Below, piece after piece: positions 8,970-17,591 of a DNA stretch of 64,000 nt. The notes beneath the pieces are model-generated. The model was not told the DNA's origin. It was given only the letters and a program-made list of their open reading frames with translations, and did not search any database. This DNA is from Streptococcus suis. Its GTDB lineage: Bacteria > Bacillota > Bacilli > Lactobacillales > Streptococcaceae. The stretch is taken from contig NZ_POQQ01000089.1 in NCBI RefSeq assembly GCF_002964575.1, positions 1 through 64,000 on the forward strand. Reading direction: 5' to 3'. The translations under genes were made by a program, and so were the position numbers. Every line of letters starts with the position of its first letter. Position 1 is the first letter of the stretch.

Positions 8970-10475
8970 ATGAATAAACGTGTAAAAATCGTTGCAACCC
9001 TTGGTCCTGCGGTAGAAATCCGTGGCGGTAAAAAATTCGGTGAAGATGGTTACTGGGGCGAAAAATTAGATGTTGAAGCTTCAGCAAAAAATATTGCCCA
9101 ATTGATTACTGAAGGTGCTAACGTATTCCGTTTCAACTTCTCACATGGTGACCACCAAGAGCAAGGTGATCGTATGGCGACTGTACGTCGTGCAGAAGAA
9201 ATCGCTGGTAAAAAAGTTGGTTTCTTGTTGGATACAAAAGGTCCAGAAATCCGTACAGAATTGTTTGAAGGTGAAGCTAAAGAGTTTGCTTACACAACTG
9301 GTGAGCAAATCCGTGTTGCAACTAAGCAAGGGATCAAGTCAACTCGTGAAGTTATCGCTTTGAACGTTGCGGGTGGTTTGGATGTCTTTGACGATGTTGA
9401 AGTTGGTAAGCAAGTTCTTGTTGACGACGGTAAACTTGGTTTGACGGTTGTTGAAAAAGATGCTGACAAACGTGAATTTGTAGTAGTTGTTGAAAACGAC
9501 GGTGTTATCGCTAAGCAAAAAGGTGTGAACATCCCTAACACTAAAATTCCTTTCCCAGCACTTGCTGAACGTGACAACGCTGACATCCGTTTCGGTTTGG
9601 AACAAGGTTTGAACTTCATCGCGATTTCATTCGTTCGTTCTGCTAAAGACGTTGAAGAAGTTCGTAACATTCTTAAAGAAACTGGTAACGAGCACGTTCA
9701 ACTCTTCTCAAAAATCGAAAACCAACAAGGTATCGACAATATTGATGAAATCATCGAAGCTTCAGATGGTATCATGATCGCTCGTGGTGACATGGGTATC
9801 GAAGTACCATTTGAAATGGTTCCAGTTTACCAAAAAATGATCATCACTAAAGTAAACGCAGCTGGTAAAGCAGTGATCACAGCAACAAACATGTTGGAAA
9901 CAATGACTGAAAAACCACGTGCAACTCGTTCAGAAGTATCTGACGTCTTCAACGCAGTTATCGATGGTACAGATGCTACAATGCTTTCAGGTGAGTCTGC
10001 AAACGGTAAATACCCAGTTGAGTCAGTTCGCACAATGGCAACTATCGCTAAAAATGCACAAACTCTTCTTAACGAATATGGTCGTTTGAACTCAGACAAG
10101 TTCAACCGTACATCTAAGACAGAAGTTGTTGCTTCAGCAGTTAAAGATGCTTGCCACTCAATGAACATCAAGTTGGTTGTTACAGTTACAGAAACTGGTT
10201 ACTCAGCTCGTGCTATCTCTAAATACCGTCCTGATTCAGATATCTTGGCAATTACTTTCACTGAGAAAGTTCAAAAATCAATGATGTTGAACTGGGGTGT
10301 TATTCCAGTTGTGACTGAAAAACCAGCTTCTACAGACGACATGTTTGAATTGGCTGAGAAAGTTGCAAAAGAACAAGGCTTGGTTGAAGCAGGTGATGAC
10401 ATTGTTATCGTTGCCGGTGTTCCAGTAGGTGTTGCTGGTTCAACAAACACAATGCGTGTTCGCACTGTAAAATAA
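8970..10475 (+). CDS. pyk: pyruvate kinase
   Basis: Converts phosphoenolpyruvate and ADP to pyruvate and ATP. The 501-residue protein has KIVATLGPAVE at the N-terminus, the FRFNFSHG motif, LDTKGPEIRT, the active-site MIARGDMGIEVP segment, TATNMLETMTEKPRATRSEVSDVFNAV (key residues KPRATRSE), and a C-terminal allosteric domain with TVTETGYSARAISKYRP. AAAGGAG lies eleven bases before the ATG. Second gene of the pfkA operon, with very biased codon use. Confidence 0.97.
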   Translation: MNKRVKIVATLGPAVEIRGGKKFGEDGYWGEKLDVEASAKNIAQLITEGANVFRFNFSHGDHQEQGDRMATVRRAEEIAGKKVGFLLDTKGPEIRTELFEGEAKEFAYTTGEQIRVATKQGIKSTREVIALNVAGGLDVFDDVEVGKQVLVDDGKLGLTVVEKDADKREFVVVVENDGVIAKQKGVNIPNTKIPFPALAERDNADIRFGLEQGLNFIAISFVRSAKDVEEVRNILKETGNEHVQLFSKIENQQGIDNIDEIIEASDGIMIARGDMGIEVPFEMVPVYQKMIITKVNAAGKAVITATNMLETMTEKPRATRSEVSDVFNAVIDGTDATMLSGESANGKYPVESVRTMATIAKNAQTLLNEYGRLNSDKFNRTSKTEVVASAVKDACHSMNIKLVVTVTETGYSARAISKYRPDSDILAITFTEKVQKSMMLNWGVIPVVTEKPASTDDMFELAEKVAKEQGLVEAGDDIVIVAGVPVGVAGSTNTMRVRTVK

Positions 10476-10484
10476 TTTATTAGA

Positions 10485-10536
10485 AAAAAGCCTATTGTAG
10501 CAACGTTTCTACGTTGTACGATAGGTTTTTCTTTTT
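10485..10536 (+). terminator. strong intrinsic terminator of pfkA-pyk
   Basis: A long stem formed by AAAAAGCCTATTGTAGCAACGT and the opposite arm ending in GATAGGTTTTT, with two single-base bulges, a TTCT loop (10507-10510) and a trailing T run. Confidence 0.92.
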
Positions 10537-10574
10537 TGTTTTGGGCATTTTTGGGGTATATATGTGATATTATT

Positions 10575-10602
10575 TTGAAAAACAACCATGTATTGATATA
10601 AT
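10575..10602 (+). promoter_or_regulatory. promoter of the IgM-protease-like gene
   Basis: TTGAAA (10575-10580), 16-bp spacer, TGATATAAT (extended -10 with TATAAT at 10597-10602). The start codon is 30 bases downstream. Confidence 0.75.
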
Positions 10603-10632
10603 AAAAGATGATGAAATTGAAAGAGATGAAGT

Positions 10633-13020
10633 ATGATTACTTATAATATCCGTTTTTCGTTGAGAAAATTATCTGTTGGTTTGGTTTCAGTTGGCTGCGT
10701 ATTTCTTTCCTATCAATCTCCCATTTCTGTTTTGGCAGAAACTATGCCAGGCATTGTAGAAAGCGAACAAATAGTAGAGGATGTCATTTTGAATGAGACG
10801 ATTGAACTAGTTTCAAGAGAAGAAACTCAAGAGTCAATTTCTAATACTACAGATTTGGATCGAAGTCAGGAAAGTGTCAGCTTGTCTGATAGTGTTGAAG
10901 CTGACTTGGTAGAGGGTTCTGGGGTTCATCTACAAGCTGAAGAACATCCTACTGAGGATACGTTCGCCCTTGCGCAGGCTAATCTTGATGGTTCAGTAAA
11001 TAGTAGTGAAGATAGAAGTATTAAGCCTTCGGTATTACCAGAAGAAAGTCTTACAGAAGCCACGGAACCACCTGTCAGTCATTACACTACCGAGGATGGA
11101 GATCTTCGAGAAATTATTTGGGCACAAGGAGTAACTCCTCCTAATATGGGACAGGGAGGTACTTTTAAGAAGGAAGTAACAGGAGAATTCATAGAGTATT
11201 CCATGCCCTATGAAGCTGGTAATGGTTATTATGATGCCAACAAGAGTTTAAATGCTTCTCTAGAGGACTTGAATTTGTGTTTTGCTGCGGTTTCTTCCAA
11301 TATGTTACATTGGTGGTTGGAACAGAATAGCGATTATGTAGACCGTTTCATTGAAGAAAAATACGGCTCAGACCAAAATCAGCAGCATTATTCTTTGACG
11401 GATCTACGACGGTATCCAAATTCTTTTGAAGACCAGCAAAATAGCCGTATTTTTAATCTTTTCAAGACCTACTATGGTCATCGTTTGAATGGTTTTGTGT
11501 CGGATGCTCTGGTAGATTTGTTTATCAATGGCTATTCACCTAAAAGTCAAGGTGGGGTTAACTTAGAAAATCCTGATTTGGTACCAGATAAGCGTGGCGG
11601 CTTTTTCTATGAGGTATTTAAAGAGAAAAAGCTGACTGACCGGATATTTAGTGGTGACTATCGTTATTTTGGGAACTTGGTTCGGAACAATTTAGAAAAT
11701 CAAGGTCTGCTTGGCTTGTCTTATAGAACCTTTGGGACGACCACTCATATTGTGACGGTTTGGGGAGCAGAGTATGATGAACAGGGGCAGATTCGAGCGG
11801 TTTATATTACAGATTCAGATGACCAACATGAACCAATCGGTTTGAAGCGGATGGGGATTACTCGGGATTCTTCGGGAAATCCTCGCCTGACTAATAATGT
11901 TGTGAGACATTCTTTTGGTTCACAATTGGACTATGTTCACACAATCAATCTGGGTCGGAAGCATTGGGAAACTTATTTTAATCCTATAGAGGAGGCAAAG
12001 CAGAAAGCTGAACAAACACTTGAGGAAGAAAAATTCAGTTTCTTGCAAGCGATTCGAGAACAGGAAGAGTTTTCAGAACAGGATAAAAGAACCTACTCTC
12101 TCCTTGTAAATGCCAAGTATGCAGAATCTTTGGACCAAATCAATCAAGTTACGGATAGTCAAGTTTTGGCTGAAACCTTGAAATCGGCTCTTCAAAGTAT
12201 ACGAATTCCAATGCAATTTCTTGGGCCCTCTCTTACTTTTAGTAGACCAACAGGGCATCTTGAACTCCACGGCACCTCTGTTACGCATGAGTTGCCGGAA
12301 GGTCACCTTTCGCTTCATGGTTCTTCCGTTACGCATGAGTTGCCCGAAGGTCACCTAAGTCTTCACGGTTCTTCTATTACGCATGAGTTGCCGGAAGGTC
12401 ACCTTTCGCTTCATGGTTCTTCCGTTACGCATGAGTTGCCCGAGGGTTATCTTTCTCTTCATGGTTCTTCCGTTACACATGAGTTGCCGGAAGGTCACCT
12501 TTCGCTTCACGGTTCGTCAGTTATGCATGAGTTGCCCGATGGTTATCTCTCACTTCGGGGGTTCTCTGTTACAGAGAAGGAGGTTTCTGGGACAGGAAGA
12601 GTGAGCCCATCTGCTAATACGATTTTGGAAACAGTGTCTGCTAGATTAAGTGTGGACAGTAGAGAGTCTATTGCTATCGAACGAAACCGTTTAAACAGAT
12701 TGGAAAACCTTAGACAAGTGTCTCCTACAGATGCAGTTGTCAATCAAGGAGGTTATTCTGAAAATCTTGTAGAGATGACTTTCAGCAATGAAAGAGTGCA
12801 AGAAAAACAAGAAGTAACTATTGCGAAAACCGAACCATCATCAAGTCAAAAACAAGATAAATCAGCCCGCGAGAATGTTGCAAAAGAGTTTGCTACCTCA
12901 AAAACGGAGCTAGAGGATAGAAGTGTTCCACTTCCTTATCTGGCAGTAGCAGCTCTACTAGTGACAGGTCTCATCAGTTATTGGGCACTGGCTTCATCAT
13001 TTTTAAAAGCAAAACAGTAA
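10633..13020 (+). CDS. IdeS/Mac-family (C66) immunoglobulin protease, IdeSsu-like
   Basis: A secreted 795-residue cysteine protease. It has a YSIRK-like export signal (FSLRKLSVGLVSVG, residues 8-21) with probable cleavage after VLA (residue 35), then an acidic linker and a C66 domain at about 165-455. The catalytic Cys216 sits in NLCFAAVSSNMLHWWLEQN, where IdeS has CGAATAGNMLHWW. His372 is in TTTHIVTVWGAE and Asp394/Asp396 in ITDSDD; the His-to-Asp spacing of 22 with D-x-D equals that of IdeS (H262, D284, D286). The S. suis member of this family, IdeSsu, cleaves porcine IgM. Seven 16-residue repeats follow (541-652), and a hydrophobic C-terminal segment (LPYLAVAALLVTGLISYWAL) with a short basic tail acts as anchor. 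I see no LPxTG. At 795 residues it is shorter than the roughly 1100-residue IdeSsu I recall. Confidence 0.88.
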   Translation: MITYNIRFSLRKLSVGLVSVGCVFLSYQSPISVLAETMPGIVESEQIVEDVILNETIELVSREETQESISNTTDLDRSQESVSLSDSVEADLVEGSGVHLQAEEHPTEDTFALAQANLDGSVNSSEDRSIKPSVLPEESLTEATEPPVSHYTTEDGDLREIIWAQGVTPPNMGQGGTFKKEVTGEFIEYSMPYEAGNGYYDANKSLNASLEDLNLCFAAVSSNMLHWWLEQNSDYVDRFIEEKYGSDQNQQHYSLTDLRRYPNSFEDQQNSRIFNLFKTYYGHRLNGFVSDALVDLFINGYSPKSQGGVNLENPDLVPDKRGGFFYEVFKEKKLTDRIFSGDYRYFGNLVRNNLENQGLLGLSYRTFGTTTHIVTVWGAEYDEQGQIRAVYITDSDDQHEPIGLKRMGITRDSSGNPRLTNNVVRHSFGSQLDYVHTINLGRKHWETYFNPIEEAKQKAEQTLEEEKFSFLQAIREQEEFSEQDKRTYSLLVNAKYAESLDQINQVTDSQVLAETLKSALQSIRIPMQFLGPSLTFSRPTGHLELHGTSVTHELPEGHLSLHGSSVTHELPEGHLSLHGSSITHELPEGHLSLHGSSVTHELPEGYLSLHGSSVTHELPEGHLSLHGSSVMHELPDGYLSLRGFSVTEKEVSGTGRVSPSANTILETVSARLSVDSRESIAIERNRLNRLENLRQVSPTDAVVNQGGYSENLVEMTFSNERVQEKQEVTIAKTEPSSSQKQDKSARENVAKEFATSKTELEDRSVPLPYLAVAALLVTGLISYWALASSFLKAKQ
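12253..12588 (+). repeat. seven 48-bp coding repeats in the IgM-protease-like gene
   Basis: Unit G(H/Y)LSLHGSSVTHELPE (16 residues, 48 bp). Units start at 12253, 12301, 12349, 12397, 12445, 12493 and 12541; the last is degenerate (GYLSLRGFSVTEKEVS). Copies are near-identical at the DNA level, so the number can change by slippage or recombination. It forms the stalk between protease domain and membrane anchor. Confidence 0.95.
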
Positions 13021-13024
13021 ACAG

Positions 13025-13056
13025 AAAAGGCTACTCAATTCGAGTGGCCTTTTAGC
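13025..13056. terminator. bidirectional terminator
   Basis: AAAAGGCTACTC (13025-13036) pairs with GAGTGGCCTTTT (13042-13053) with one wobble. It separates the convergent protease and FAD oxidoreductase genes. Confidence 0.85.
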
Positions 13057-13063
13057 TGTCTTA

Positions 13064-14170
13064 TCATTTTTGAATGTAGTTATTAGGTGAATAGGCTGTG
13101 CGGTCGAAGTTGGTATCTTTTTCTAAGATTTCTTGGGCAATTTGCCAGCCTATGAATGGACCGTTTGTCAAACCAGACGAACCTAAACCACTGGCAACCC
13201 AGACGTTCTTCATATCCTCAATAGTGCCATAAAATGGTGCATAGTTTGACGTATAGGCACGGGTTCCAATCCGTGTTCTAGCGACTGGATAATTGGCCAA
13301 ATCTGGCATAAAGTCAGCAGCCTTTTCTTGCATGGCTTGAATTTTTTCGGGGTCAAGAGTCAGGTCGTAGCCCATATTGTCTTCGTGCGTTGCACCCACG
13401 ATGATTTTACCATTTTCAAATGGCAGTATATCAATTTGCCCATAGGGCATGCAGACTGGCCAGTTGTTGGTATCGTGTTTGGTGTCTAATTCCAACAATT
13501 GTCCTTTTTGTGGTCGGACGTCCACCTGATAACCAAGAGGTTCTAGGATATGTGGTAGCCAGGCACCTGTAGCTAGGATGATGTGGTCAGCTGTCAGCTC
13601 TTGTCCATCTAGTTCTATAGTGTGAGCGTCTAGCAATTTTGCCTGTCCTTGTAGAAGCGCTCCGCCATTTTTCAAAACCTCTTCCTGCAAAATGTCAATC
13701 AAACGCCCACCATCGATACGGCCGCCTCCTTCTAAATGAATGCCGTAAAAGTCAGATTTGAGCGGTGGGAGATAATCGCTGATTTCTTCGCCTTGCAAGC
13801 TTGTAATTTGCCCAATGGTGGGAGTATCTACACGGCGGTCTTCCGCAATCTTTTGGATTTTTTCTAGCAATTCTGGCTTGCTCTTCAAGCCGATTGTTCC
13901 AGTTTGCTTGAAAGGGATGTCCTTGGCTCCAGTAGCCTCTAAATCTGCGACTAATTTGCGATAGAAGACTGCGCCTTCGGAAGTTAGTTTATACCAATCT
14001 TTATTTTTCTTTTGGGCCATCCAAGGGCAGATAATCCCAGCAGCAGCACGAGTAGCAGTGCCGACACCATGGTCAATGAGGGTTAGGTTGATAGTTTCAT
14101 CTTGGGAGAGGTAGAAGGCGGCTGTTGAGCCGACAATCCCTCCGCCTATAATCATCACGTTTTTTTTCAT
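13064..14170 (-). CDS. FAD-dependent oxidoreductase (DadA/glycine-oxidase-like)
   Basis: A 368-residue DAO-family flavoenzyme. It has the N-terminal dinucleotide fold VMIIGGGIVGSTAAFYLS with an acidic end of the second strand (LIDHG), and the C-terminal FAD contact GTRAYTSNYAPFYG...VASGLGSSGLTNGPFIG. Members oxidise the amino group of D-amino acids, glycine or sarcosine; the substrate here is not determined. Monocistronic on the minus strand. The family assignment is firm, the specific reaction is open. Confidence 0.85.
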   Translation of the reverse strand: MKKNVMIIGGGIVGSTAAFYLSQDETINLTLIDHGVGTATRAAAGIICPWMAQKKNKDWYKLTSEGAVFYRKLVADLEATGAKDIPFKQTGTIGLKSKPELLEKIQKIAEDRRVDTPTIGQITSLQGEEISDYLPPLKSDFYGIHLEGGGRIDGGRLIDILQEEVLKNGGALLQGQAKLLDAHTIELDGQELTADHIILATGAWLPHILEPLGYQVDVRPQKGQLLELDTKHDTNNWPVCMPYGQIDILPFENGKIIVGATHEDNMGYDLTLDPEKIQAMQEKAADFMPDLANYPVARTRIGTRAYTSNYAPFYGTIEDMKNVWVASGLGSSGLTNGPFIGWQIAQEILEKDTNFDRTAYSPNNYIQK

Positions 14171-14255
14171 ATGTTCATTATATCACAAATTCAGAAGTTT
14201 ATTTATTTTTTTCAAGATGGTACAATAGATAAATAAGAAAAACAGAGGAGTTCAC

Positions 14256-14876
14256 GTGTCAGATATTATGTATCCAGAGGTCCTGACAGTCGGAAGTGGG
14301 GCCATAAAAGTTGCAACAGTTGGCGATAGCCTGACCTACGGTTACGGACTGGAGAACCGTGAAAAAGATGCCTATCCCTGTATTTTAGCAGAGAAGCTGG
14401 GGCATCTTTATCAGGTGTCCAATTTCGGCTTGAGTGGTCGTTCGCTTCAGTCAACGTCTGATTATCCCTATTTTAAAGAGAAAAATGCCCAGTTGTCCCT
14501 TGAGAGCGAGGCGGACATTGTCATTATCATGATTGGTAGCAATGACAGCCGTGGTCTATACTGGAATAAGGAGCGATTTATTAGCGAATATAGGGAAATG
14601 GCAGAGCGGTACTTGAGTTTGCCTAGCCAACCAGATCTTTACTTGGTCATTCCACCTTTCGTGCCAACCAGTCGCTTCGGGCTCAATAATCAGATTATTG
14701 AAGACGAATTGCAAACCATTATTGCAGCAATTGGTCAGGAATTGGATGTGCCAGTCATCAATCTCTATCCCTTAACCAAGGGCCATTTGGAATATTATAG
14801 CGATGGCTTGCACTTGACACCTCTTGGAAATCAAGTCATTGCAGAGGAAATATACCATCATCTTATCAATGGATAG
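14256..14876 (+). CDS. SGNH/GDSL-type esterase or lipase
   Basis: A 206-residue cytoplasmic-looking hydrolase without signal peptide. The four SGNH blocks are visible: Ser in VGDSLTYGYG, Gly in SNFGLSGRS, Asn in IIMIGSNDSR, and Asp/His in YYSDGLHLTPLGN. It starts at a GTG with GAGGAG eight bases upstream. The natural substrate is unknown; relatives deacetylate sugars or cleave thioesters. The next gene starts 38 bases after its stop. Confidence 0.88.
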   Translation: MSDIMYPEVLTVGSGAIKVATVGDSLTYGYGLENREKDAYPCILAEKLGHLYQVSNFGLSGRSLQSTSDYPYFKEKNAQLSLESEADIVIIMIGSNDSRGLYWNKERFISEYREMAERYLSLPSQPDLYLVIPPFVPTSRFGLNNQIIEDELQTIIAAIGQELDVPVINLYPLTKGHLEYYSDGLHLTPLGNQVIAEEIYHHLING

Positions 14877-14914
14877 CCTGAGTTTATGGTATAATAGTAT
14901 TGATTGGAGAGATT

Positions 14915-15457
14915 ATGGTAAAGAGAGATTTAGTAAAGCAGCTAAGTTTGGTCATTCTGTTGATTTTAGGGTTGATTGGTTTGAGAGTATGGTTTTTTGA
15001 ACCAGTAACCATCACATCCCAGATGGCAAATGACTATATCAAAGAAGGCGACTTTATTGTAACTGTTCGCAAGGCTGACTTAACACATGGGGATTTCGTT
15101 CTCTATAGGCATGAAGGTAAAGAATATGTCAGTCGCATTATAGCCATAGAAGACGAAACAGTTACATATATGGATGATGTCTTATATAAAAACGATGTGA
15201 TTGTTGCAGAGAATTATTTGCATACTCCGTCTTCTCAAGAGAGTTATACAGAAGATTTCAATCTCACAACCCTGACTGGTGGCCAACATATCAGTATTCC
15301 CAAAAAGCATTATCTGGTTCTGAACGACGTTCGGACAAATAGACAGGACAGCCGTAGCTTTGGTTTAATTGCTGAAAAACAGATTATTGGGCGACTGACC
15401 TTCCGTTTAAGTCCCCTCTCAGAATTTGGTTTTATTAAGACAGGACTGGTCCAGTAG
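14915..15457 (+). CDS. degenerate signal peptidase I-like membrane protein
   Basis: A 180-residue protein with one N-terminal membrane helix (QLSLVILLILGLIGLRVWFF) and an S26/LexA-like outside domain. The frame aligns with type I signal peptidases (EGDFIVTV, HGDFVLYRHEGKEYVSRIIAI, HYLVLNDVRTNRQDSRSFGLI, where the last block is the Gd.R.nS.DSR.fG box). The residue before the conserved Met is Gln (TSQM) instead of the nucleophile Ser, and YVSR stands where active enzymes have (Y/V)KR with the catalytic Lys. Catalysis is therefore doubtful. Pilus-associated SipA proteins of streptococci also lack both residues, but no pilin or sortase lies here. The start at 14915 is preferred over the upstream in-frame ATG at 14900. 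Confidence 0.78.
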   Translation: MVKRDLVKQLSLVILLILGLIGLRVWFFEPVTITSQMANDYIKEGDFIVTVRKADLTHGDFVLYRHEGKEYVSRIIAIEDETVTYMDDVLYKNDVIVAENYLHTPSSQESYTEDFNLTTLTGGQHISIPKKHYLVLNDVRTNRQDSRSFGLIAEKQIIGRLTFRLSPLSEFGFIKTGLVQ

Positions 15458-15472
15458 GGCTGGTCTTTTTTC
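15444..15472 (+). terminator. possible terminator after signal-peptidase-like gene
   Basis: An imperfect stem around CCAG/CTGG followed by CTTTTTT. The T run is good, the stem is weak. Confidence 0.4.
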
Positions 15473-15501
15473 AATCAATTTTCTGGTTTATTTTCAAAAT
15501 C

Positions 15502-15516
15502 TGACTAGACCAATTT
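15502..15516 (+). promoter_or_regulatory. operator-like repeat, copy 1 (NagR dre-like)
   Basis: TGACTAGACCAATTT, identical to the copy at 15580-15594. It resembles the GntR/HutC NagR palindrome TGGTCTAGACCA (9 of 12 positions). It lies just upstream of the glmS -35. Confidence 0.55.
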
Positions 15517-15521
15517 TTTTC

Positions 15522-15550
15522 TTGACAACACATATGACTTGTTATATACT
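15522..15550 (+). promoter_or_regulatory. glmS promoter
   Basis: Consensus TTGACA (15522-15527), 17-bp spacer, TATACT (15545-15550). It lies between the two operator-like repeats. Confidence 0.85.
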
Positions 15551-15579
15551 GATTTCACTGGTCTTTTTTTGGAAAAAGT

Positions 15580-15594
15580 TGACTAGACCAATTT
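15580..15594 (+). promoter_or_regulatory. operator-like repeat, copy 2 (NagR dre-like)
   Basis: Second copy of TGACTAGACCAATTT, in the 5' leader of glmS about 30 bp after the -10. TGGTCT at 15559-15564 can also pair with AGACCA at 15585-15590 to form a leader hairpin. No glmS ribozyme is visible in this leader. Confidence 0.55.
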
Positions 15595-15640
15595 ATGAAA
15601 AATGAAAGCCGATGTTAAGAAACATCGTAGGTGAAATGAT

Positions 15641-17452
15641 ATGTGTGGAATCGTTGGTGTTGTTGGAAATACAAACGCAACTGATATTTTAATTCAAGGA
15701 CTTGAAAAATTAGAATACCGTGGTTATGATTCAGCAGGTATTTTCGTAACAGGTGGGGAGCAGGCTCACTTGGTAAAAGCAGTAGGTCGCATTGCTGAAT
15801 TATCAGCAAAAGTTGGCGATAAGACTGAGGGAACAACAGGAATTGGGCATACTCGCTGGGCGACTCATGGTAAACCAACTGAGAACAACGCTCATCCACA
15901 TACTTCTCAAACTGCTGGACATATCCTTGTTCATAACGGTGTGATTGAAAACTATGCGGAAATCAAAGAGGAATATCTTGCAGGTCATGACTTGAAAGGT
16001 CAGACGGACACAGAGATTGCTGTGCACTTGATTGGTCAATTCGCTGAGGAAGGTCTGTCTACTTTGGAAGCTTTCAAAAAGGCTCTTCATATCATCCAAG
16101 GTTCCTATGCTTTTGCCTTGATTGATGCTAATGATGCAGATACTATTTACGTTGCCAAAAATAAATCTCCGCTTTTGATTGGTTTGGGCGATGGCTATAA
16201 CATGGTCTGCTCAGATGCCATGGCTATGATTCGTGAAACAAGTGAATACATGGAAATTCACGATAAAGAATTGGTTATCGTGAAAAAACATAGTGTTGAA
16301 GTCATGGACTATGATGGCAATGCCATTGAACGTGGTAGTTATACGGCTGAATTGGACTTGTCAGATATTGGTAAGGGAACGTATCCATACTACATGCTCA
16401 AGGAGATTGATGAGCAACCAACTGTTATGCGTAAGTTGATTAGCGCCTATACAAATGAAGCTGGTCAGGTAACAGTTGATGCGGATATTATCAAGGCAGT
16501 ACAAGATGCTGACCGTATCTATATCCTAGCTGCTGGAACTTCCTATCACGCAGGATTTGCCGCAAAAGACTTCTTGGAAAAATTGACAGATACACCAGTA
16601 GAGTTGGGAATTTCATCTGAGTGGGGTTACAATATGCCGCTTTTGAGCAAAAAGCCACTCTTTGTCATGATTAGCCAGTCAGGTGAAACTGCTGATAGCC
16701 GTCAGGTATTGGTTAAAGCGAATGAAATGGGTATCCCAAGTCTGACAGTGACAAACGTACCTGGCTCAACATTGTCACGTGAAGCGACCTATACTATGTT
16801 GCTCCATGCAGGACCAGAAATTGCGGTAGCTTCTACAAAAGCCTACACTGCACAGATTGCAACTTTGGCAATCTTGGCTAAGGCTGTCGGTGATGCAAAT
16901 GGCAATGCCTATGCCAAAGAATTTGATTTGGTGCATGAATTGTCCATCGTTGCCCAATCTATCGAAGCAAGCTTGTCTGAAAAAGATGTGATTGCTGAAA
17001 AAGTTGAAAAACTCTTATCAACCACTCGCAATGCTTTCTATATCGGTCGTGGTAGTGATTACTATGTATCTATGGAAGCAAGTTTGAAATTGAAAGAAAT
17101 TTCCTACATCCAATGTGAAGGCTTTGCAGCTGGTGAATTGAAACACGGTACTATTTCCTTGATTGAAGACGGTGTGCCTGTCTTGGCCTTGATTTCAAAT
17201 CATCCACACCTTGCAAGCCATACTCGCGGAAACATCCAAGAAGTTGTGGCGCGTGGTGCAAATGTCTTGACGATTGTCGATGAGGCAGTAGCTAAGGAAG
17301 ATGATGACATTACTGTGACAACTGTTCACCCATTCTTGTCAGCCATTGCAATGGTTGTTCCAACACAATTGATTGCTTACTATGCAACATTGCAACGTGG
17401 TTTGGATGTCGATAAGCCTCGTAACTTGGCAAAATCCGTAACAGTTGAATAA
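15641..17452 (+). CDS. glmS: glutamine--fructose-6-phosphate aminotransferase (isomerizing)
   Basis: Makes glucosamine 6-phosphate from fructose 6-phosphate and glutamine, the first step toward UDP-GlcNAc for the cell wall. The 603-residue protein keeps the N-terminal nucleophile Cys2 ([10 protein letters not shown]), the glutaminase motifs [10 protein letters not shown] and HTRWATHG, two SIS isomerase domains ([33 protein letters not shown] region) and the conserved C-terminus [16 protein letters not shown]. It is monocistronic. Two NagR-like repeats flank its promoter, suggesting repression when amino sugars are plentiful or absent in the usual streptococcal way. Confidence 0.97.
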   Translation: MCGIVGVVGNTNATDILIQGLEKLEYRGYDSAGIFVTGGEQAHLVKAVGRIAELSAKVGDKTEGTTGIGHTRWATHGKPTENNAHPHTSQTAGHILVHNGVIENYAEIKEEYLAGHDLKGQTDTEIAVHLIGQFAEEGLSTLEAFKKALHIIQGSYAFALIDANDADTIYVAKNKSPLLIGLGDGYNMVCSDAMAMIRETSEYMEIHDKELVIVKKHSVEVMDYDGNAIERGSYTAELDLSDIGKGTYPYYMLKEIDEQPTVMRKLISAYTNEAGQVTVDADIIKAVQDADRIYILAAGTSYHAGFAAKDFLEKLTDTPVELGISSEWGYNMPLLSKKPLFVMISQSGETADSRQVLVKANEMGIPSLTVTNVPGSTLSREATYTMLLHAGPEIAVASTKAYTAQIATLAILAKAVGDANGNAYAKEFDLVHELSIVAQSIEASLSEKDVIAEKVEKLLSTTRNAFYIGRGSDYYVSMEASLKLKEISYIQCEGFAAGELKHGTISLIEDGVPVLALISNHPHLASHTRGNIQEVVARGANVLTIVDEAVAKEDDDITVTTVHPFLSAIAMVVPTQLIAYYATLQRGLDVDKPRNLAKSVTVE

Positions 17453-17455
17453 TGT

Positions 17456-17481
17456 AAAAGGTCGTTTATCGGCCTTTTTTT
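17456..17481 (+). terminator. glmS terminator
   Basis: AAAAGGTCG / CGGCCTTTT stem with one wobble, loop TTTAT, and a T run. Confidence 0.9.
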
Positions 17482-17532
17482 GCAAGATTATGCAGAAAAA
17501 ATGAAAAAATATTTAAAAATATAAAAAATTCT

Positions 17533-17561
17533 TTGAAATACATGAAATTTTCTGCTATACT
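17533..17561 (+). promoter_or_regulatory. promoter of the amino-acid ABC importer operon
   Basis: TTGAAA (17533-17538), 17-bp spacer and TGCTATACT (-10 at 17556-17561). Confidence 0.8.
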
Positions 17562-17591
17562 AGAACCTAATCATTCTTTTAGGAGAAGACT

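Noticed and set aside
9290-9670. Minus-strand ORFs in pyk
   Set aside because: Shadows produced by strongly biased codons of a highly expressed gene.
12253-12588. Regular 48-bp repeats as a possible CRISPR array
   Set aside because: Units are contiguous without spacers and code in frame for 16-residue protein repeats.
12901-13020. LPxTG sortase signal in the IgM-protease-like gene
   Set aside because: The C-terminus has a hydrophobic helix and short basic tail, but no LPxTG or close variant in front of it.
15551-15640. glmS ribozyme/riboswitch
   Set aside because: I see no ribozyme core in the 90-base leader; the repeats and a simple hairpin explain it better.
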